Notes: a model not told the origin generated them from the sequence alone. A stretch of 64,000 nucleotides of DNA from Pseudomonas sp. ATCC 13867 (GCF_000349845.1 NC_020829.1:2301001-2365000), one strand, 5' to 3'; positions 43,626 through 54,256 are shown, counted from the first letter of the stretch. Translations and numbers: made by a program.

Positions 43626-44489
43626 TCAGGGTTGGGCGGCCAGCTCTTCCAGGTGGGCGATGATGTCGTCCGGCTTGAGCACCAGGATGTCGCTTTCCAG
43701 CGCATCCAGCACCACCTCGGCGGTATTGCCGATCAGCGCGCCGGAAAAGCCGGTGCGCGCCACGGTGCCGATCACGGTGACGGCGGCCGACAGGTGGTGC
43801 GCCGCGCGCGGGATGAGCACGTCGGCCGGGCCTTCCTCGATATGCAGGTGGTCGTTGTCAATGCCGTACTCGGCCTGGAATGCCCGGCAAGCCTCGCGGT
43901 ATTTCGCCTCGATGGTTTCGCTGAGCTGGAAGGTCGGGTCGGCGGACGACAGCATTGGCGAGGGGTGGGCGCTAATCACGTGCAGCTCGCCGTGGGCCAG
44001 CCCGGCAATGTCGTAGGCGTTACTGACGATACCGGAGTGCAGGGTGCGGTGCTCGGCGTCGCTGTTGCCCACGTCCACGGCTGCAAGGATGTTGCGTCCG
44101 GCCCAGGGCTGGTTGGTTTTCACCAGCAGCACGGGAGAAGGGCAATGGCGCAGCAGCTTCCAGTCATCCGGGGTCAGCAACGCCTTCTTCAGCGGGTTGT
44201 CGGGGCTGTGCTGCTTGATCACCAGGCCGCAGCCTTCGGCCTGTTGCTCGGCGATGATGGTGGCGTGCAGGCTGTCCTTCCAGGCCTGCCGGCTGGAGGT
44301 GCTGAAGCCTTCCTGGCGCAGCCCCTGGGCGAACTCTTCGAGCGCAGCGCTGAAATCGCCGCGTTTCTCGCAGGCCAGCAGGTGCAGATGGGACTGGGTG
44401 ACGCTGGCGATCAGTCGTGCCCGTTTCAGGGCGAGACCGTCCGGCTGGTCAGGGTCCACGACTACGAGGATGCTACGGATGGCTTGCAT
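43626..44489 (-). CDS. Tandem-domain universal stress protein
   Basis: The 287-residue protein contains two UspA domains. The first starts MQAIRSILVVVDPDQPD. The second starts near NILAAVDVGNSD and ends with VIGTVARTGFSGALIGNTAEVVLDALESDILVL, the G-2x-G-9x-G(S/N)-type ATP-binding loop. An Anr-type site lies upstream, and P. aeruginosa has Anr-controlled usp genes at the equivalent locus, so a role in survival without oxygen is likely. ATG 44489 begins the first domain; a longer frame overlaps miaE. Confidence 0.88.
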   Translation of the reverse strand: MQAIRSILVVVDPDQPDGLALKRARLIASVTQSHLHLLACEKRGDFSAALEEFAQGLRQEGFSTSSRQAWKDSLHATIIAEQQAEGCGLVIKQHSPDNPLKKALLTPDDWKLLRHCPSPVLLVKTNQPWAGRNILAAVDVGNSDAEHRTLHSGIVSNAYDIAGLAHGELHVISAHPSPMLSSADPTFQLSETIEAKYREACRAFQAEYGIDNDHLHIEEGPADVLIPRAAHHLSAAVTVIGTVARTGFSGALIGNTAEVVLDALESDILVLKPDDIIAHLEELAAQP

Positions 44490-44555
44490 GATCGTCTCCC
44501 TTCGTGCGCGTTGTTTATGTGGAACAACTGTAGTCGGGATATCGCCGTCATGACG

Positions 44556-44569
44556 TTGAGGCATATCAA
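44556..44569 (-). promoter_or_regulatory. Anr/Dnr-box upstream of the universal stress gene
   Basis: The minus strand reads TTGATATGCCTCAA; the Fnr/Anr consensus is TTGAT-N4-ATCAA, so only one half-site base differs. It is centred 73 bp before the start codon, suitable for Class II activation by an oxygen-sensing Anr dimer. Confidence 0.65.
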
Positions 44570-44660
44570 AGGCGGACGCTGGTTCCGCACGGCGGCATTC
44601 GTATAATGCCCCCCATTTATGGCACCGGCCAGCCGGTGGAACGCTTCGTCGGAGTTGAGC

Positions 44661-45272
44661 ATGTTGTCTGAAATCAGGGAATTTCTCGGTTGTGCCACGC
44701 CGGATGCGTGGGTCGAGGCCGCGCTGCGGGATCAGGCGGTGATGCTGATCGATCACAAGAACAACGAGTTCAAGGCCGCCAGCACGGCCCTGGCCCTGAT
44801 CGCCAAGTACAGCGCCCACGAGGAACTGGTGAACTTCATGTCGCGTCTGGCCCGCGAGGAGCTGCGCCACCACGAGCAGGTGCTGGCGATCCTGAAGAAG
44901 CGCGGTATCGGGCTGCGGCCGATCTCCGCCGGCCGCTACGCTTCCGGCCTGCGCGCCGTGGTGCGCAACCACGAGCCGCAGAAGCTGGTGGACACCCTGA
45001 TCGTCGGTGCCTTCATCGAGTGCCGCAGCTGCGAGCGTTTCGCCGCGCTGGTGGATCACCTAGACGCCGATCTGGCCAAGTTCTACGGCTCGCTGCTGAA
45101 ATCCGAGGCGCGGCATTTCCAGGGCTACCTGAGCCTGGCGCGCCGCTATGGCGATGATGCCGATATCGAGCGTCGCGTGGCGGAGATTCGCGAAGTGGAA
45201 GCCGGGCTGATCCTGGCGCCGGACAGCGAGTTCCGCTTCCACAGCGGAGTGCCGGAGCAACAGGCGGCCTGA
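44661..45272 (+). CDS. miaE: tRNA 2-methylthio-N6-isopentenyladenosine-37 hydroxylase
   Basis: The 203-residue enzyme is a ferritin-like di-iron protein with ExxH motifs at REELRHHEQ and LKSEARHFQG plus supporting Glu residues (DHKNNEFKAA, ECRSCERF). It hydroxylates ms2i6A37 in tRNAs reading UNN codons. Starting at ATG 44661, after GGAG, gives the usual length. It is divergent from the universal stress gene and ends at a strong terminator. Confidence 0.9.
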   Translation: MLSEIREFLGCATPDAWVEAALRDQAVMLIDHKNNEFKAASTALALIAKYSAHEELVNFMSRLAREELRHHEQVLAILKKRGIGLRPISAGRYASGLRAVVRNHEPQKLVDTLIVGAFIECRSCERFAALVDHLDADLAKFYGSLLKSEARHFQGYLSLARRYGDDADIERRVAEIREVEAGLILAPDSEFRFHSGVPEQQAA

Positions 45273-45288
45273 TTCGCCACCCGGAATG

Positions 45289-45316
45289 AAAAAAGCGCCC
45301 AGTTGGGCGCTTTTTT
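45289..45316 (+). terminator. Terminator after miaE
   Basis: AAAAAAGCGCCC, AGTT, GGGCGCTTTTTT: perfect 12-bp A/GC stem with U-run, 16 nt past the stop. Confidence 0.9.
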
Positions 45317-45327
45317 CTTGGTTCTTC

Positions 45328-45405
45328 GTAGGAGCGAGCTTGCTCGCGAACCAACCCAGCTACAGAGCTGCCGGAAATCCGTTCGCGAGCAAGCTCGCTC
45401 CTACA
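45328..45405. repeat. REP pair (inverted), copy 4
   Basis: GTAGGAGCGAGCTTGCTCGCGAA faces TTCGCGAGCAAGCTCGCTCCTACAG. It lies between the convergent miaE and SPFH genes. Confidence 0.9.
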
Positions 45406-45420
45406 GGTTCAGATTCAGGC

Positions 45421-46749
45421 TTAGTCCTTCACCTTCAGGTCCAGCGCCAGGTCGCGCGCGGCCTTGGTGGCCAGTACGCCCATCAGTTGGCCGATCTCGT
45501 CCTGCCGGCTGCTGCTGCCGGTCTGGCTGCCCGCCATCATCACGCTGGGCACCGGCGCCTGGGCGGCGGCTTCGGCCCAGACCTTGTTGATGGCGATCAG
45601 CGCGTCCAGCTTGGGCTGCAGCGCGCCGTCCGCCTTGATCACTGCTTCACGGGCGTAGGCATCGGCGTCGGCGGTGATCTTGGTGGCCTGTGCCGTCACG
45701 GTGGCCTTGTCGCGCAGCAGTTCGGCGGTCTGTTTCTCGATCTCGGCGCGCTGCTTCTCTCGTTCGGCGTTGATCACCGCCAACTGTTTCTCGGTTTCCG
45801 CCTGAGTAGTGCGCTCGATCTGGTCACGTAAAGTTTCCTGGCGCTTGGCTTCCACTTCCTTCTCGCCGCGAGCGGTGACCAGCAGCTTCTCTTCCTCTTC
45901 CTTCAGGCGGTTCTGACGTGCCACGGCCAGTTCGGCCAGGGCCTGCTGCACCTTGACCATGCGTTGCTTGTATTGCGGGTTGGGGTCGACGTTGGTGATG
46001 CGCGCCTCGACCACTTCCACGCCGAACTTGCGGAACTGCTGCTGTTTGCGCACCGGAATGCCCTTGGCATCGATGACTTTCTCGGTGACGAACTGGCTGG
46101 CATTGTTGTCGCCGAAGCTGCCCTGCTCGGTGCCGGCCTGGAGGATGGCGGTCTGGTGCGGAACGGCGCCGCGCGGGCCGCGGACTTCCTTGCGCTTGAT
46201 CAGGTACAGGCCATCGTTGAGCTGGTTCTCGAACTCCGCGGCGAATTCGCTGCGGGCGCCGGCGTAGTAGTCGTCGGCGGTCATCAACGAGGCGGTGGCC
46301 TGCAGGGTTTCCTTGATCGCCGGGACCAGCGCGGTGCGGATGAAGTTGTCCGGGTTGCGGTATTCCTGGGCCATCTTCAGGAACTGGTCGCCGCCGGGCA
46401 GGCGGAAGCGCGCGGAGGATTCGACCTTGGCGTCGACGTTGCCGAGGAAGACGATGGGGAAGGCTTCGATGGTCGCGCCCAGCCCGTCGTTGTCCGGGTT
46501 GTTGTCGTTCTCGTCCATGATCAGCACGGACTGCACGCTGATGGCTTTCTTCCAGGTGGTGGCGCGGCCGAACCACTTGGTGGCGTAGCCGACGTCGTCG
46601 ACGATCTTCTCGTCGCCGAAGATGGTCCGCACGTGGGTCATGAAGCCGGCTTCGTTATAGAAGAAGACGCCGTTGAACAGGATGAAGGCGGCGGCGACCA
46701 ATGCCAGGGGCAGGGCGCCGAACTTGATGAGGTTTCCCTTGCTGAACAT
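45421..46749 (-). CDS. SPFH/prohibitin-domain membrane protein
   Basis: The 442-residue protein has one membrane helix near the N-terminus (about 10-30). An SPFH-like domain follows at about 35-270. A long Glu/Arg/Lys/Gln-rich coiled coil (about 275-385; EEEEKLLVTARGEKEVEAK and onward) precedes an Ala-rich tail. Such proteins oligomerise into rings or domes at the inner membrane and organise membrane domains or proteases. I start at MFSKGNLIKFG; the preceding residues are not conserved. Partner genes are not adjacent. The precise role is unknown. Confidence 0.75.
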   Translation of the reverse strand: MFSKGNLIKFGALPLALVAAAFILFNGVFFYNEAGFMTHVRTIFGDEKIVDDVGYATKWFGRATTWKKAISVQSVLIMDENDNNPDNDGLGATIEAFPIVFLGNVDAKVESSARFRLPGGDQFLKMAQEYRNPDNFIRTALVPAIKETLQATASLMTADDYYAGARSEFAAEFENQLNDGLYLIKRKEVRGPRGAVPHQTAILQAGTEQGSFGDNNASQFVTEKVIDAKGIPVRKQQQFRKFGVEVVEARITNVDPNPQYKQRMVKVQQALAELAVARQNRLKEEEEKLLVTARGEKEVEAKRQETLRDQIERTTQAETEKQLAVINAEREKQRAEIEKQTAELLRDKATVTAQATKITADADAYAREAVIKADGALQPKLDALIAINKVWAEAAAQAPVPSVMMAGSQTGSSSRQDEIGQLMGVLATKAARDLALDLKVKD

Positions 46750-46873
46750 GTTTCTTCCTTGAGTGAGCAAACCGCGAATGCTGCGCAAGGTGGCAGGTGC
46801 CGGTCAATAGGAAAGGTCTGACAGTGCGAGTAGGTTAACGCCATAAGGCCACCGTTGCGGTGGCCGGGGTGGT

Positions 46874-47596
46874 TCAGAGCGGGAAGGGCGCCTGCTGCAT
46901 GCCCTGGTCGTCAGCTTCCAGGGCCCAGCCCTGGCGATCCCAGTCGCCCAGTACGATGCGCCGCGCCGGTCGACCGTCGATAGTCAGTTCATGGACGGCG
47001 GGGCGGTGGGTGTGGCCGTGGATCAGGATGCGCACGCCCTTGTCACGCATGATGCGTTCGACTTCGGCGGGGGTGACGTCGACGATCTCGCTGGCCTTCA
47101 TGCGCGTCTGCGCGCGGCTTTCCTTGCGCAGCTTGCGCGCCAGCTTGTGCCGGGTGGCCAGCGGCAAGTTACGCAGGATGAACAGGGTCAGCGGATTGCG
47201 CAGCCAGCGGCGCAGCTTCATATAGGCCGCGTCGAGGGTGCACAGGCTGTCGCCGTGCATCAGCAGGATCTTCTCGCCGTCCAGATCGATCAGGCTCGGG
47301 TCGCGCAGCAGCGTGCAGCCGGCTTCGCGGCAGAAGGCCTGGCCAATCAGGAAGTCGCGGTTGCCGTGCATCAGGAAGATGCGCGTGCCGCTGTCGGACA
47401 GCTCGCGCAGGGCGCGGGCGATGGAGTGCTGGAACTCGTCCATGCCATCGTCGCCGATCCAGGCTTCGAAGAAATCGCCGAGGATATACAGCGCCTCGGC
47501 CGTGCGGGCGCGGGTGGAGAGGAAATGCAAGAACGCCCGGGTAATGTCCGGGCGTTCCGCTTCGAGATGCAGGTCCGAGATGAACAGGACGCTCAT
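46874..47596 (-). CDS. lpxH: UDP-2,3-diacylglucosamine diphosphatase
   Basis: The 240-residue metallophosphatase has the LpxH motifs [26 protein letters not shown] and HGHTHRP. It removes UMP from UDP-2,3-diacylglucosamine, giving lipid X in lipid A synthesis at the inner membrane. Normal length. It starts 4 bp after the ppiB stop, so ppiB and lpxH are one operon. Confidence 0.95.
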   Translation of the reverse strand: MSVLFISDLHLEAERPDITRAFLHFLSTRARTAEALYILGDFFEAWIGDDGMDEFQHSIARALRELSDSGTRIFLMHGNRDFLIGQAFCREAGCTLLRDPSLIDLDGEKILLMHGDSLCTLDAAYMKLRRWLRNPLTLFILRNLPLATRHKLARKLRKESRAQTRMKASEIVDVTPAEVERIMRDKGVRILIHGHTHRPAVHELTIDGRPARRIVLGDWDRQGWALEADDQGMQQAPFPL

Positions 47597-47600
47597 CGAC

Positions 47601-48107
47601 TCACTCGCCGATGACTTCTGCTTTCTCGATGATCACGTCGTCGGCCGGTACGTCCTGGTGGCCGGAGCGCATGGTGGTGGCCACGCCCTTGATCTTGTTG
47701 ACCACGTCCATGCCGTCCTTCACTTCACCGAACACGCAGTAGCCCCAGCCCTGCACGGTCGGCGCGCTGTGGTTGAGGAAATCGTTGTCGGCGACGTTGA
47801 TGAAGAACTGCGCGCTGGCCGAATGCGGTTCCATGGTGCGGGCCATGGCAACGGTGCCGACCTTGTTGCCGACGCCGTTGTTGGCTTCGTTCTTGATCGA
47901 CTTGCGGGTGCTCTTCTGCTTCATGCCCGGCTCGAAACCGCCGCCCTGGATCATGAAGTTGTTGATCACGCGGTGGAACACGGTGTTGTCGTAATGGCCG
48001 GCCTTCACGTACTCCTTGAAGTTGGCCACGGTTTCCGGCGCCTTGTCGTCGAACAGTTCAAGGGTGATGTCGCCGAAGTTGGTCTGCAGTTTGACGGTGG
48101 TAGTCAT
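47601..48107 (-). CDS. ppiB: Peptidyl-prolyl isomerase B (cyclophilin)
   Basis: The 168-residue cytosolic cyclophilin shows the family core: [33 protein letters not shown] and YCVFGEV. It speeds cis-trans isomerisation of prolyl bonds. There is no signal peptide, so it is the cytoplasmic form. It is divergent from glnS and followed by lpxH. Confidence 0.95.
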   Translation of the reverse strand: MTTTVKLQTNFGDITLELFDDKAPETVANFKEYVKAGHYDNTVFHRVINNFMIQGGGFEPGMKQKSTRKSIKNEANNGVGNKVGTVAMARTMEPHSASAQFFINVADNDFLNHSAPTVQGWGYCVFGEVKDGMDVVNKIKGVATTMRSGHQDVPADDVIIEKAEVIGE

Positions 48108-48228
48108 CAGGGAATTCCGCTCTTGGTAAAAATCGAAGGCCTGTCAGGGGGTTGACAGCTTCGGCTATGATAAGCGCTTTGGTTTGGCTGGCCTACCCTG
48201 GCCGAACACCAGCATGATCAAGGACACC

Positions 48229-49911
48229 ATGAGCAAGCCTACCGCCGATACGAAAGAAGCCACTGTTGCCGCCAACTTCCTGCGTCCGATCGTTGCGGCC
48301 GACCTGGAAAGTGGCAAGCACCAGAAGATCGTCACCCGCTTCCCGCCGGAGCCCAACGGCTACCTGCATATCGGCCACGCCAAGTCCATCTGTCTGAACT
48401 TCGGCCTGGCCAAGGAGTTCGGCGGTGACTGCCACCTGCGCTTCGACGACACCAACCCGGCGAAGGAAGACCAGGAATACATCGACGCCATCGAGGCCGA
48501 CGTGAAATGGCTGGGCTTCGAGTGGGCCGGCCAGGTGCGCTATGCCTCCAACTACTTCGACCAGCTGCATGCCTGGGCCGTCGATCTGATCAAGGCCGGC
48601 AAGGCGTTCGTCTGCGACCTGAACGCCGAGGAAATGCGCGCGTACCGCGGCTCGCTGACCGAGCCGGGCAAGAACAGCCCGTTCCGCGAGCGTTCGGTGG
48701 AAGAGAACCTGGACCTGTTCGCCCGCATGAAAGCCGGCGAGTTCGCCGACGGCGCCCGCTCGCTGCGCGCGAAGATCGACATGGCCTCGCCGAACATCAA
48801 CCTGCGCGACCCGATCCTCTACCGCATCCGCCACGCCCACCACCACCAGACGGGCGACAAGTGGTGCATCTACCCCAGCTACGACTTCACCCACGGTCAG
48901 TCGGACGCCATCGAGGGTATCACCCACTCCATCTGCACCCTGGAGTTCGAGGATCACCGCCCGCTGTACGAGTGGTTCCTGGCCAACCTGCCGGTTCCGG
49001 CCCAGCCGCGCCAGTACGAATTCGCGCGCCTGAACCTGAACTACACCATCACCAGCAAGCGCAAGCTCAAGCAACTGGTCGATGAAAACCACGTGCATGG
49101 CTGGGACGACCCGCGCATGTCGACCCTCTCGGGCTACCGCCGCCGCGGCTACACCCCGGCATCGATCCGTACCTTCTGCGACATGATCGGCGTGAACCGC
49201 GCCGGTGGTGTGGTGGACATCGGCATGCTGGAGTTCGCCATCCGTGATGACCTCGACGCCAACGCCGGCCGCGCCATGTGCGTGCTCAAGCCGCTGAAGG
49301 TGGTCATCACCAACTACCCGGAAGGCCAGGTCGAGAACCTCGAGCTGCCGCGCCATCCGAAGCAGGACATGGGCGTGCGCGTGCTGCCGTTCAGCCGCGA
49401 GATCTACATCGATGGCAGCGACTTCGAGGAAGTCCCGCCGGCGGGCTACAAGCGACTGATCCCGGGCGGCGAAGTGCGCCTGCGCGGCAGCTACGTGATC
49501 CGCGCCGACGAAGCCATCAAGGATGCCGCCGGCAATATCGTCGAACTGCGCTGCAGCTACGACGAGAACACCCTGGGCAAGAACCCCGAGGGCCGCAAGG
49601 TCAAGGGCGTGATCCACTGGGTGCCGGCTGCCGAGAGCGTGGAGTGCGAAGTGCGCCTGTACGACCGCCTGTTCCGCTCCGCCAACCCGGAGAAATCCGA
49701 AGAGGGCGGTAGCTTCCTCGACAACATCAACCCGGACTCCCTGGTGGTGCTCAAGGGCTGCCGCGCCGAGCCGTCGCTGGCCAGCGCCACGGCCGAGGAT
49801 CGCTTCCAGTTCGAGCGCGAGGGCTACTTCTGCGCCGACGCCAAGGACTCCAAGGCCGACGCCCTGGTCTTCAACCGCACCGTGACCCTGCGCGATTCCT
49901 GGGGGCAGTAA
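48229..49911 (+). CDS. glnS: Glutaminyl-tRNA synthetase
   Basis: The 560-residue class I synthetase carries [16 protein letters not shown] with the HIGH motif near residue 45 and a KMSKS-type SKRKL segment near 285. The C-terminal two-barrel anticodon domain is complete. It loads glutamine onto tRNA-Gln. I start at MSKPTAD (48229) following AAGGA; an upstream extension ([11 protein letters not shown]) is not conserved. cysS follows 3 bp after the stop. Confidence 0.96.
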   Translation: MSKPTADTKEATVAANFLRPIVAADLESGKHQKIVTRFPPEPNGYLHIGHAKSICLNFGLAKEFGGDCHLRFDDTNPAKEDQEYIDAIEADVKWLGFEWAGQVRYASNYFDQLHAWAVDLIKAGKAFVCDLNAEEMRAYRGSLTEPGKNSPFRERSVEENLDLFARMKAGEFADGARSLRAKIDMASPNINLRDPILYRIRHAHHHQTGDKWCIYPSYDFTHGQSDAIEGITHSICTLEFEDHRPLYEWFLANLPVPAQPRQYEFARLNLNYTITSKRKLKQLVDENHVHGWDDPRMSTLSGYRRRGYTPASIRTFCDMIGVNRAGGVVDIGMLEFAIRDDLDANAGRAMCVLKPLKVVITNYPEGQVENLELPRHPKQDMGVRVLPFSREIYIDGSDFEEVPPAGYKRLIPGGEVRLRGSYVIRADEAIKDAAGNIVELRCSYDENTLGKNPEGRKVKGVIHWVPAAESVECEVRLYDRLFRSANPEKSEEGGSFLDNINPDSLVVLKGCRAEPSLASATAEDRFQFEREGYFCADAKDSKADALVFNRTVTLRDSWGQ

Positions 49912-49914
49912 CGG

Positions 49915-51303
49915 ATGGCCGACTTGCAGATCTACAGCACGCTGTCCAAGACCAAGGACAGCTTCAAGCCGCTGGTGGGTAACCAGGTGCGCATGTATGT
50001 GTGCGGGATGACCGTGTACGACTTCTGCCACATCGGCCATGCCCGCGTGATGGTGGCGTTCGACGTCATCGCCCGCTGGCTGCGTCATCGCGGCTACGAC
50101 CTGACCTATGTGCGCAACATCACCGACATCGACGACAAGATCATCCGCCGCGCCCAGGAGAATGGCGAGTCGTTCGAAGACCTGACCGCTCGCATGATTG
50201 CCGCGATGCACGAGGACGAGGCGCGCCTGTCGGTCCTGCGTCCGGACATCGAGCCGCGCGCCACCGGCCATATCGCCGGCATGCACGAGATGATCCAGAC
50301 CCTGATCGACAAGGGCTACGCCTACGCGCCGGGCAATGGCGACGTCTACTACCGGGTCGGCAAGTTCGCCGGCTACGGCAAGCTGTCGCGCAAGAAGATC
50401 GAGGACCTGCGCATCGGTGCGCGGATCGAGGTCGACGAATCCAAGGAAGACCCGCTGGACTTCGTGCTCTGGAAGGGCGCCAAGCCCGGCGAGCCGAGCT
50501 GGGAGTCGCCCTGGGGCGCCGGTCGTCCGGGCTGGCACATCGAGTGCTCGGTGATGTCCACCTGCTGCCTGGGCGAGACCTTCGACATCCACGGCGGCGG
50601 CCCGGACCTGGTGTTCCCGCACCACGAGAACGAGATCGCCCAGAGCGAGGCGGCCACCGGCAAACTCTATGCGGCCAGCTGGATGCACGCTGGCGCGGTG
50701 CGCGTGGACGGCGAGAAGATGTCCAAGTCCCTGGGCAACTTCTTCACCATTCGCGAGGTGCTGGAGAAATACCACCCGGAAGTCGTGCGCTTCCTGCTGG
50801 TTTCCAGCCACTACCGCAGCCCGATCAACTACTCCGAAGACAACCTGAAGGAAGCCAGGGGCGCGCTGGAGCGTTTCTACACCGCGCTGCGCGGCCTGCC
50901 GCAGGTGGCTGCCGTGGGAGGCGAGGCCTTCGTCGAGCGTTTCGCCGCGGCGATGGACGATGACTTCGGTACGCCGGAAGCGGTTGCCGTGCTGTTCGAG
51001 ATGGCGCGTGAAATCAACCGTCTGCGGGATAGCGAGCCGGCGGCTGCGGCTGCACTGGCGGCGCGCGTGCGTGAGCTGGGGGCTCTGCTGGGTGTTCTGC
51101 AACTGGATGCCGACGAGTTCCTTCAGGCCGGCGCAGCTGGCAAGGTCGACGCGGCGCAGGTCGAGGCGCTGATCCAGGCGCGCCTGGATGCCCGTGCGGC
51201 GAAGAACTGGGCCGAGTCCGACCGCATCCGCGATGAGCTGAGCGCTCTGGGCGTGGTGCTGGAAGACGGCAAGGGCGGCACAACCTGGCGTCTCGCCGAG
51301 TAA
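49915..51303 (+). CDS. cysS: Cysteinyl-tRNA synthetase
   Basis: The 462-residue class I synthetase has [16 protein letters not shown] (Zn-ligand Cys and HIGH) and [13 protein letters not shown] (KMSKS). Other Zn ligands are in ECSVMS and HHENE. It loads cysteine onto tRNA-Cys. Co-transcribed with glnS. A 30-bp perfect palindrome after the stop separates it from folD. Confidence 0.97.
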   Translation: MADLQIYSTLSKTKDSFKPLVGNQVRMYVCGMTVYDFCHIGHARVMVAFDVIARWLRHRGYDLTYVRNITDIDDKIIRRAQENGESFEDLTARMIAAMHEDEARLSVLRPDIEPRATGHIAGMHEMIQTLIDKGYAYAPGNGDVYYRVGKFAGYGKLSRKKIEDLRIGARIEVDESKEDPLDFVLWKGAKPGEPSWESPWGAGRPGWHIECSVMSTCCLGETFDIHGGGPDLVFPHHENEIAQSEAATGKLYAASWMHAGAVRVDGEKMSKSLGNFFTIREVLEKYHPEVVRFLLVSSHYRSPINYSEDNLKEARGALERFYTALRGLPQVAAVGGEAFVERFAAAMDDDFGTPEAVAVLFEMAREINRLRDSEPAAAAALAARVRELGALLGVLQLDADEFLQAGAAGKVDAAQVEALIQARLDARAAKNWAESDRIRDELSALGVVLEDGKGGTTWRLAE

Positions 51304-51318
51304 TGGTCCCCTGGAGAT

Positions 51319-51348
51319 GAAGAAGGCCGCTGATCAGCGGCCTTCTTC
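51319..51348. terminator. Bidirectional terminator between cysS and folD
   Basis: GAAGAAGGCCGC, TGATCA, GCGGCCTTCTTC is a perfect 30-bp palindrome placed between two convergent genes. Confidence 0.85.
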
Positions 51349-51366
51349 ATTTGCGCGGCGAACGTA

Positions 51367-52221
51367 TCAGGTGTGCAGGTGTTCGGCGGCGTACAAGGTA
51401 TTTTCCAGCAGGCACGCGCGGGTCATCGGGCCGACGCCGCCCGGAACCGGGGTGATCCAGCTGGCGCGCTCGGCGGCGACGTCATATTCCACGTCGCCCA
51501 CCAGCTTGCCGTCGGCCTGGCGGTTGATGCCCACGTCGATGACGATGGCGCCCTCCTTGATCCACTCGCCCTTGACCAGGCCCGGCTTGCCGGCGGCCAC
51601 GACCACCAGGTCGGCGCGGCGTACGTGCTCGGCCAGGTCGCGGGTGAAGCGGTGGGTCACGGTGACGGTGCAGCCGCCCAGCAGCAGCTCCAGCGCCATC
51701 GGGCGACCGACGATGTTCGAGGCGCCCACTACCACTGCGTCCATGCCGTACAGGTCGACGCCGGTGCTTTCCAGCAGGGTCATGATGCCTTTCGGGGTGC
51801 AGGGGCGCAGCAGCGGGATGCGCTGGGCCAGGCGGCCGATGTTGAAGGGATGAAAACCGTCCACGTCCTTGTCCGGACTGATGCGTTCCAGCAGTTGCGA
51901 GGCATCGAGGTGGGCGGGGAGGGGGAGCTGGACCAGGATGCCGTCGATGGCCGGATCGGCGTTCAGGCGGTCGATCAGCGCCAGCAACTCTTCCTGAGTG
52001 GTGCTGGCGGGGAGGTCGTACGCCTGGGAGAGGAAGCCGACCTCTTCACAGTCCTTGCGCTTGTGCGCGACATAGACCTGAGAGGCGGGGTCGCTGCCGA
52101 CCAGGATCACTGCCAGGCCGGGGATGCGCAGTCCTTGCTGGCGGCGTTCATTGACGCGTTGGGCAATCTGCTGGCGGAGGCTGGCGGCGATCGCTTTGCC
52201 GTCGATCAGTTTTGCAGTCAT
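51367..52221 (-). CDS. folD: Bifunctional methylenetetrahydrofolate dehydrogenase / methenyl-THF cyclohydrolase
   Basis: The 284-residue enzyme has [13 protein letters not shown] (the catalytic Lys in the YxxxK motif), [10 protein letters not shown], and the NADP-binding [13 protein letters not shown]. It ends with [18 protein letters not shown]. It interconverts one-carbon folates. ATG 52221 starts MTAKLIDG after GGAGG; longer upstream frame is not conserved. Confidence 0.96.
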   Translation of the reverse strand: MTAKLIDGKAIAASLRQQIAQRVNERRQQGLRIPGLAVILVGSDPASQVYVAHKRKDCEEVGFLSQAYDLPASTTQEELLALIDRLNADPAIDGILVQLPLPAHLDASQLLERISPDKDVDGFHPFNIGRLAQRIPLLRPCTPKGIMTLLESTGVDLYGMDAVVVGASNIVGRPMALELLLGGCTVTVTHRFTRDLAEHVRRADLVVVAAGKPGLVKGEWIKEGAIVIDVGINRQADGKLVGDVEYDVAAERASWITPVPGGVGPMTRACLLENTLYAAEHLHT

Positions 52222-52351
52222 GTCAGGAGGGAACCATCGGGGCGGGTGAAAAAAGGACGCGCATTTTCGCACGCTGCCTTCATAAGGCAAAGTCGGGCGC
52301 CCCGATTTGCCGTAACTCCTTTATCTCTTTGAATTTTTTTTGAAAAAGTTG

Positions 52352-52380
52352 TTGACGGGGTAGGGGCTCGTCGATAACAT
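52352..52380 (+). promoter_or_regulatory. Promoter of the tRNA cluster
   Basis: TTGACG, 17-bp spacer, TAACAT, then a GC-rich GCGCCCC discriminator, the pattern of growth-controlled stable-RNA promoters. It lies about 100 bp before tRNA-Arg. Confidence 0.6.
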
Positions 52381-52482
52381 GCGCCCCGCTTGCCGAGCAC
52401 TGCCTGAAACGAAAGACGAAGGCGGTGCAAACCGGTTCAGTGGTTTCCACTGATCTGCTAAGCAAGGGTTGCCGCCACTAAA

Positions 52483-52559
52483 GCGCCCGTAGCTCAGCTG
52501 GATAGAGCATCCGCCTTCTAAGCGGATGGTCGCAGGTTCGAGTCCTGCCGGGTGCGCCA
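52483..52559 (+). tRNA. tRNA-Arg (anticodon TCT)
   Basis: A 77-nt cloverleaf: acceptor GCGCCCG pairs with CGGGTGC (one G-T), the anticodon loop CTTCTAA contains TCT, the T-arm is GCAGGTTCGAGTCCTGC and CCA is encoded. It reads AGA. Confidence 0.95.
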
Positions 52560-52590
52560 AGTGGCGTTCGGTACAAGCAAGTGTAATATG

Positions 52591-52666
52591 GTGGGCGTAG
52601 CTCAGTTGGTAGAGCACAGGATTGTGGCTCCTGGTGTCGTGGGTTCGATTCCCATCGTCCACCCCA
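52591..52666 (+). tRNA. tRNA-His (anticodon GTG)
   Basis: A 76-nt cloverleaf with acceptor GTGGGCG against CGTCCAC, anticodon GTG in CAGGATTGTGGCTCCTG, T-arm GTGGGTTCGATTCCCAT and encoded CCA. The base before it (52590) is G and the discriminator is C, the extra G-1:C73 pair that histidyl-tRNA synthetase needs. Confidence 0.95.
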
Positions 52667-52718
52667 TATTCCGAAGCGCCAGGCCCAGAGCCTGGCGTTT
52701 TCGTTTCTGCGGTACCCT

Positions 52719-52803
52719 GCGGACGTGGTGAAATTGGTAGACACGCTGGATTTAGGTTCCAGTGGCGCAAGCTGTGAGAGTTCGAGTCTCTCCGTCCGCA
52801 CCA
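52719..52803 (+). tRNA. tRNA-Leu (anticodon TAG)
   Basis: An 85-nt class II tRNA: acceptor GCGGACG against CGTCCGC, anticodon TAG in CTGGATTTAGGTTCCAG, a long variable arm, T-arm with GTTCGAGTC and encoded CCA. It reads CUA and other CUN codons. Confidence 0.95.
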
Positions 52804-52855
52804 TCTTCTTTCCATAAGCTCTCGCATCCGTGAATTTCCGCAGCTTCCAGCCAGG

Positions 52856-52884
52856 GTGACTTCTGCATTTCTAGCTACTAGAAT
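52856..52884 (+). promoter_or_regulatory. Candidate sigma-70 promoter of tig
   Basis: GTGACT, 17-bp spacer, TAGAAT lies 62 bp before the trigger factor start. It could allow tig expression apart from tRNA read-through. Confidence 0.5.
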
Positions 52885-52945
52885 GCTTGCCCTTGATTCT
52901 GGGAGCCGGAAGGACCGGCTTACGTCTGTGCCACGAGGAATATCC

Positions 52946-54256
52946 ATGCAAGTTTCCGTTGAAAGCACCTCCGCTCTTGAGCGCCGCATGACCGTTGGCG
53001 TGCCGGCCGAGCGCATCGAGACCGAAGTCAACAAGCGTCTGCAGCAGACCGCTCGTCGCGCCAAGGTTCCTGGCTTCCGTCCCGGCAAGGTGCCGATGAG
53101 CGTGATCCGTCAGCGCTACGAAGCCGCCGCTCGTCAGGAAGCCCTTGGTGACCTGATCCAGGAAACCTTCTACGAAGCCGTTGTCGAGCAGAAGCTGAAC
53201 CCGGCCGGTGCTCCCTCCGTCGAGCCGAAAGTGTTCGAAAAGGAGAAGGGCCTCGAGTACGTCGCTACCTTCGAAGTCTTCCCCGAGTTCCAGGTTGCCG
53301 GCTTCGACGGCATCAAGGTCGAGCGCCTGCAGGCCGACGTGGCTGACGCCGATCTCGACAACATGCTGGACATCCTGCGCAAGCAGAACACCCGGTTCGA
53401 AGCCGTTGACCGCGCCGCTCAGAACGACGACCAGGTGAACATCGACTTCGTCGGCAAGATCGACGGCGAAGCCTTCGCTGGCGGTTCCGCCAAGGGCACC
53501 CTGCTGGTGCTGGGCTCCGGCCGCATGATCCCGGGCTTCGAAGAAGGCCTGGTCGGCGCCAAGGCCGGTGAAGAGCGCGTACTGAACGTGACCTTCCCCG
53601 AGGACTACCAGAACCTGGACCTGGCCGGCAAAGCCGCCGAGTTCGCCGTTACCGTCAACAGTGTCGCCGAACCGAAGCTGCCGGAGCTGAACGAAGAGTT
53701 CTTCGCTCTGTTCGGCGTGAAGGAAAGCACCCTGGAAGGTTTCCGTACCGAAGTTCGCAAGAACATGGAGCGTGAACTGCGCCAGGCCATCAAGTCCAAG
53801 GTGAAGAACCAAGTGATGGAAGGTCTGGTCGAGACCAACCCGATCGAAGTTCCGAAGGCCCTGATCGGCAACGAAGTCAACCGTCTGCGCGTGCAGGCTG
53901 TCCAGCAGTTCGGCGGCAACATCAAGCCTGACCAACTGCCGGCCGAGCTGTTCGAAGAGCAGGCCAAGCGCCGCGTGGTGCTGGGTCTGATCGTCGCCGA
54001 GCTGGTCAAGCAGCACGAACTGAAGGCCGACGAAGCCCGCGTTCGCGAAATGATCGAAGAGATGGCTTCCGCTTACCAGGAGCCGGAACAGGTTGTTTCC
54101 TGGTACTACAAGAACGACCAGCAGTTGAACGAAGTCCGTTCGGTTGTACTGGAAGAACAAGTTGTAGATACTGTCCTGCAGAAGGCCAATGTGACCGACA
54201 AGCAGGTATCCTACGAAGACGCGGTCAAGCCTGCAGAAGCTCCGCAAGCGGCCTGA
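52946..54256 (+). CDS. tig: Trigger factor (ribosome-bound chaperone, PPIase)
   Basis: The 436-residue chaperone has the ribosome-binding tail motif GFRPGKVP at about 42-49. The FKBP-type PPIase domain spans about 155-240 ([21 protein letters not shown]), and a long helical chaperone domain follows. It meets nascent chains at the ribosome exit. I start at MQVSVEST after GAGGAA. It heads the tig-clpP-clpX-lon block of folding and proteolysis genes. Confidence 0.97.
   Translation: MQVSVESTSALERRMTVGVPAERIETEVNKRLQQTARRAKVPGFRPGKVPMSVIRQRYEAAARQEALGDLIQETFYEAVVEQKLNPAGAPSVEPKVFEKEKGLEYVATFEVFPEFQVAGFDGIKVERLQADVADADLDNMLDILRKQNTRFEAVDRAAQNDDQVNIDFVGKIDGEAFAGGSAKGTLLVLGSGRMIPGFEEGLVGAKAGEERVLNVTFPEDYQNLDLAGKAAEFAVTVNSVAEPKLPELNEEFFALFGVKESTLEGFRTEVRKNMERELRQAIKSKVKNQVMEGLVETNPIEVPKALIGNEVNRLRVQAVQQFGGNIKPDQLPAELFEEQAKRRVVLGLIVAELVKQHELKADEARVREMIEEMASAYQEPEQVVSWYYKNDQQLNEVRSVVLEEQVVDTVLQKANVTDKQVSYEDAVKPAEAPQAA

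Noticed and set aside
45286..45831. Open frame starting MKKAPSWALF in the miaE terminator
   Set aside because: It reads through a terminator hairpin and REP pair and then antisense to the SPFH gene.
48193..51102. 969-codon open frame antisense to glnS and cysS
   Set aside because: High-GC codon bias leaves long open frames opposite real genes. The peptide is Val/Ala/Gln/His-rich with no family motif, and both opposite genes are certain.
52483..52803. tRNA cluster as an integration site
   Set aside because: tRNA-Arg, -His and -Leu are intact and followed directly by tig; no att repeat or integrase is present.
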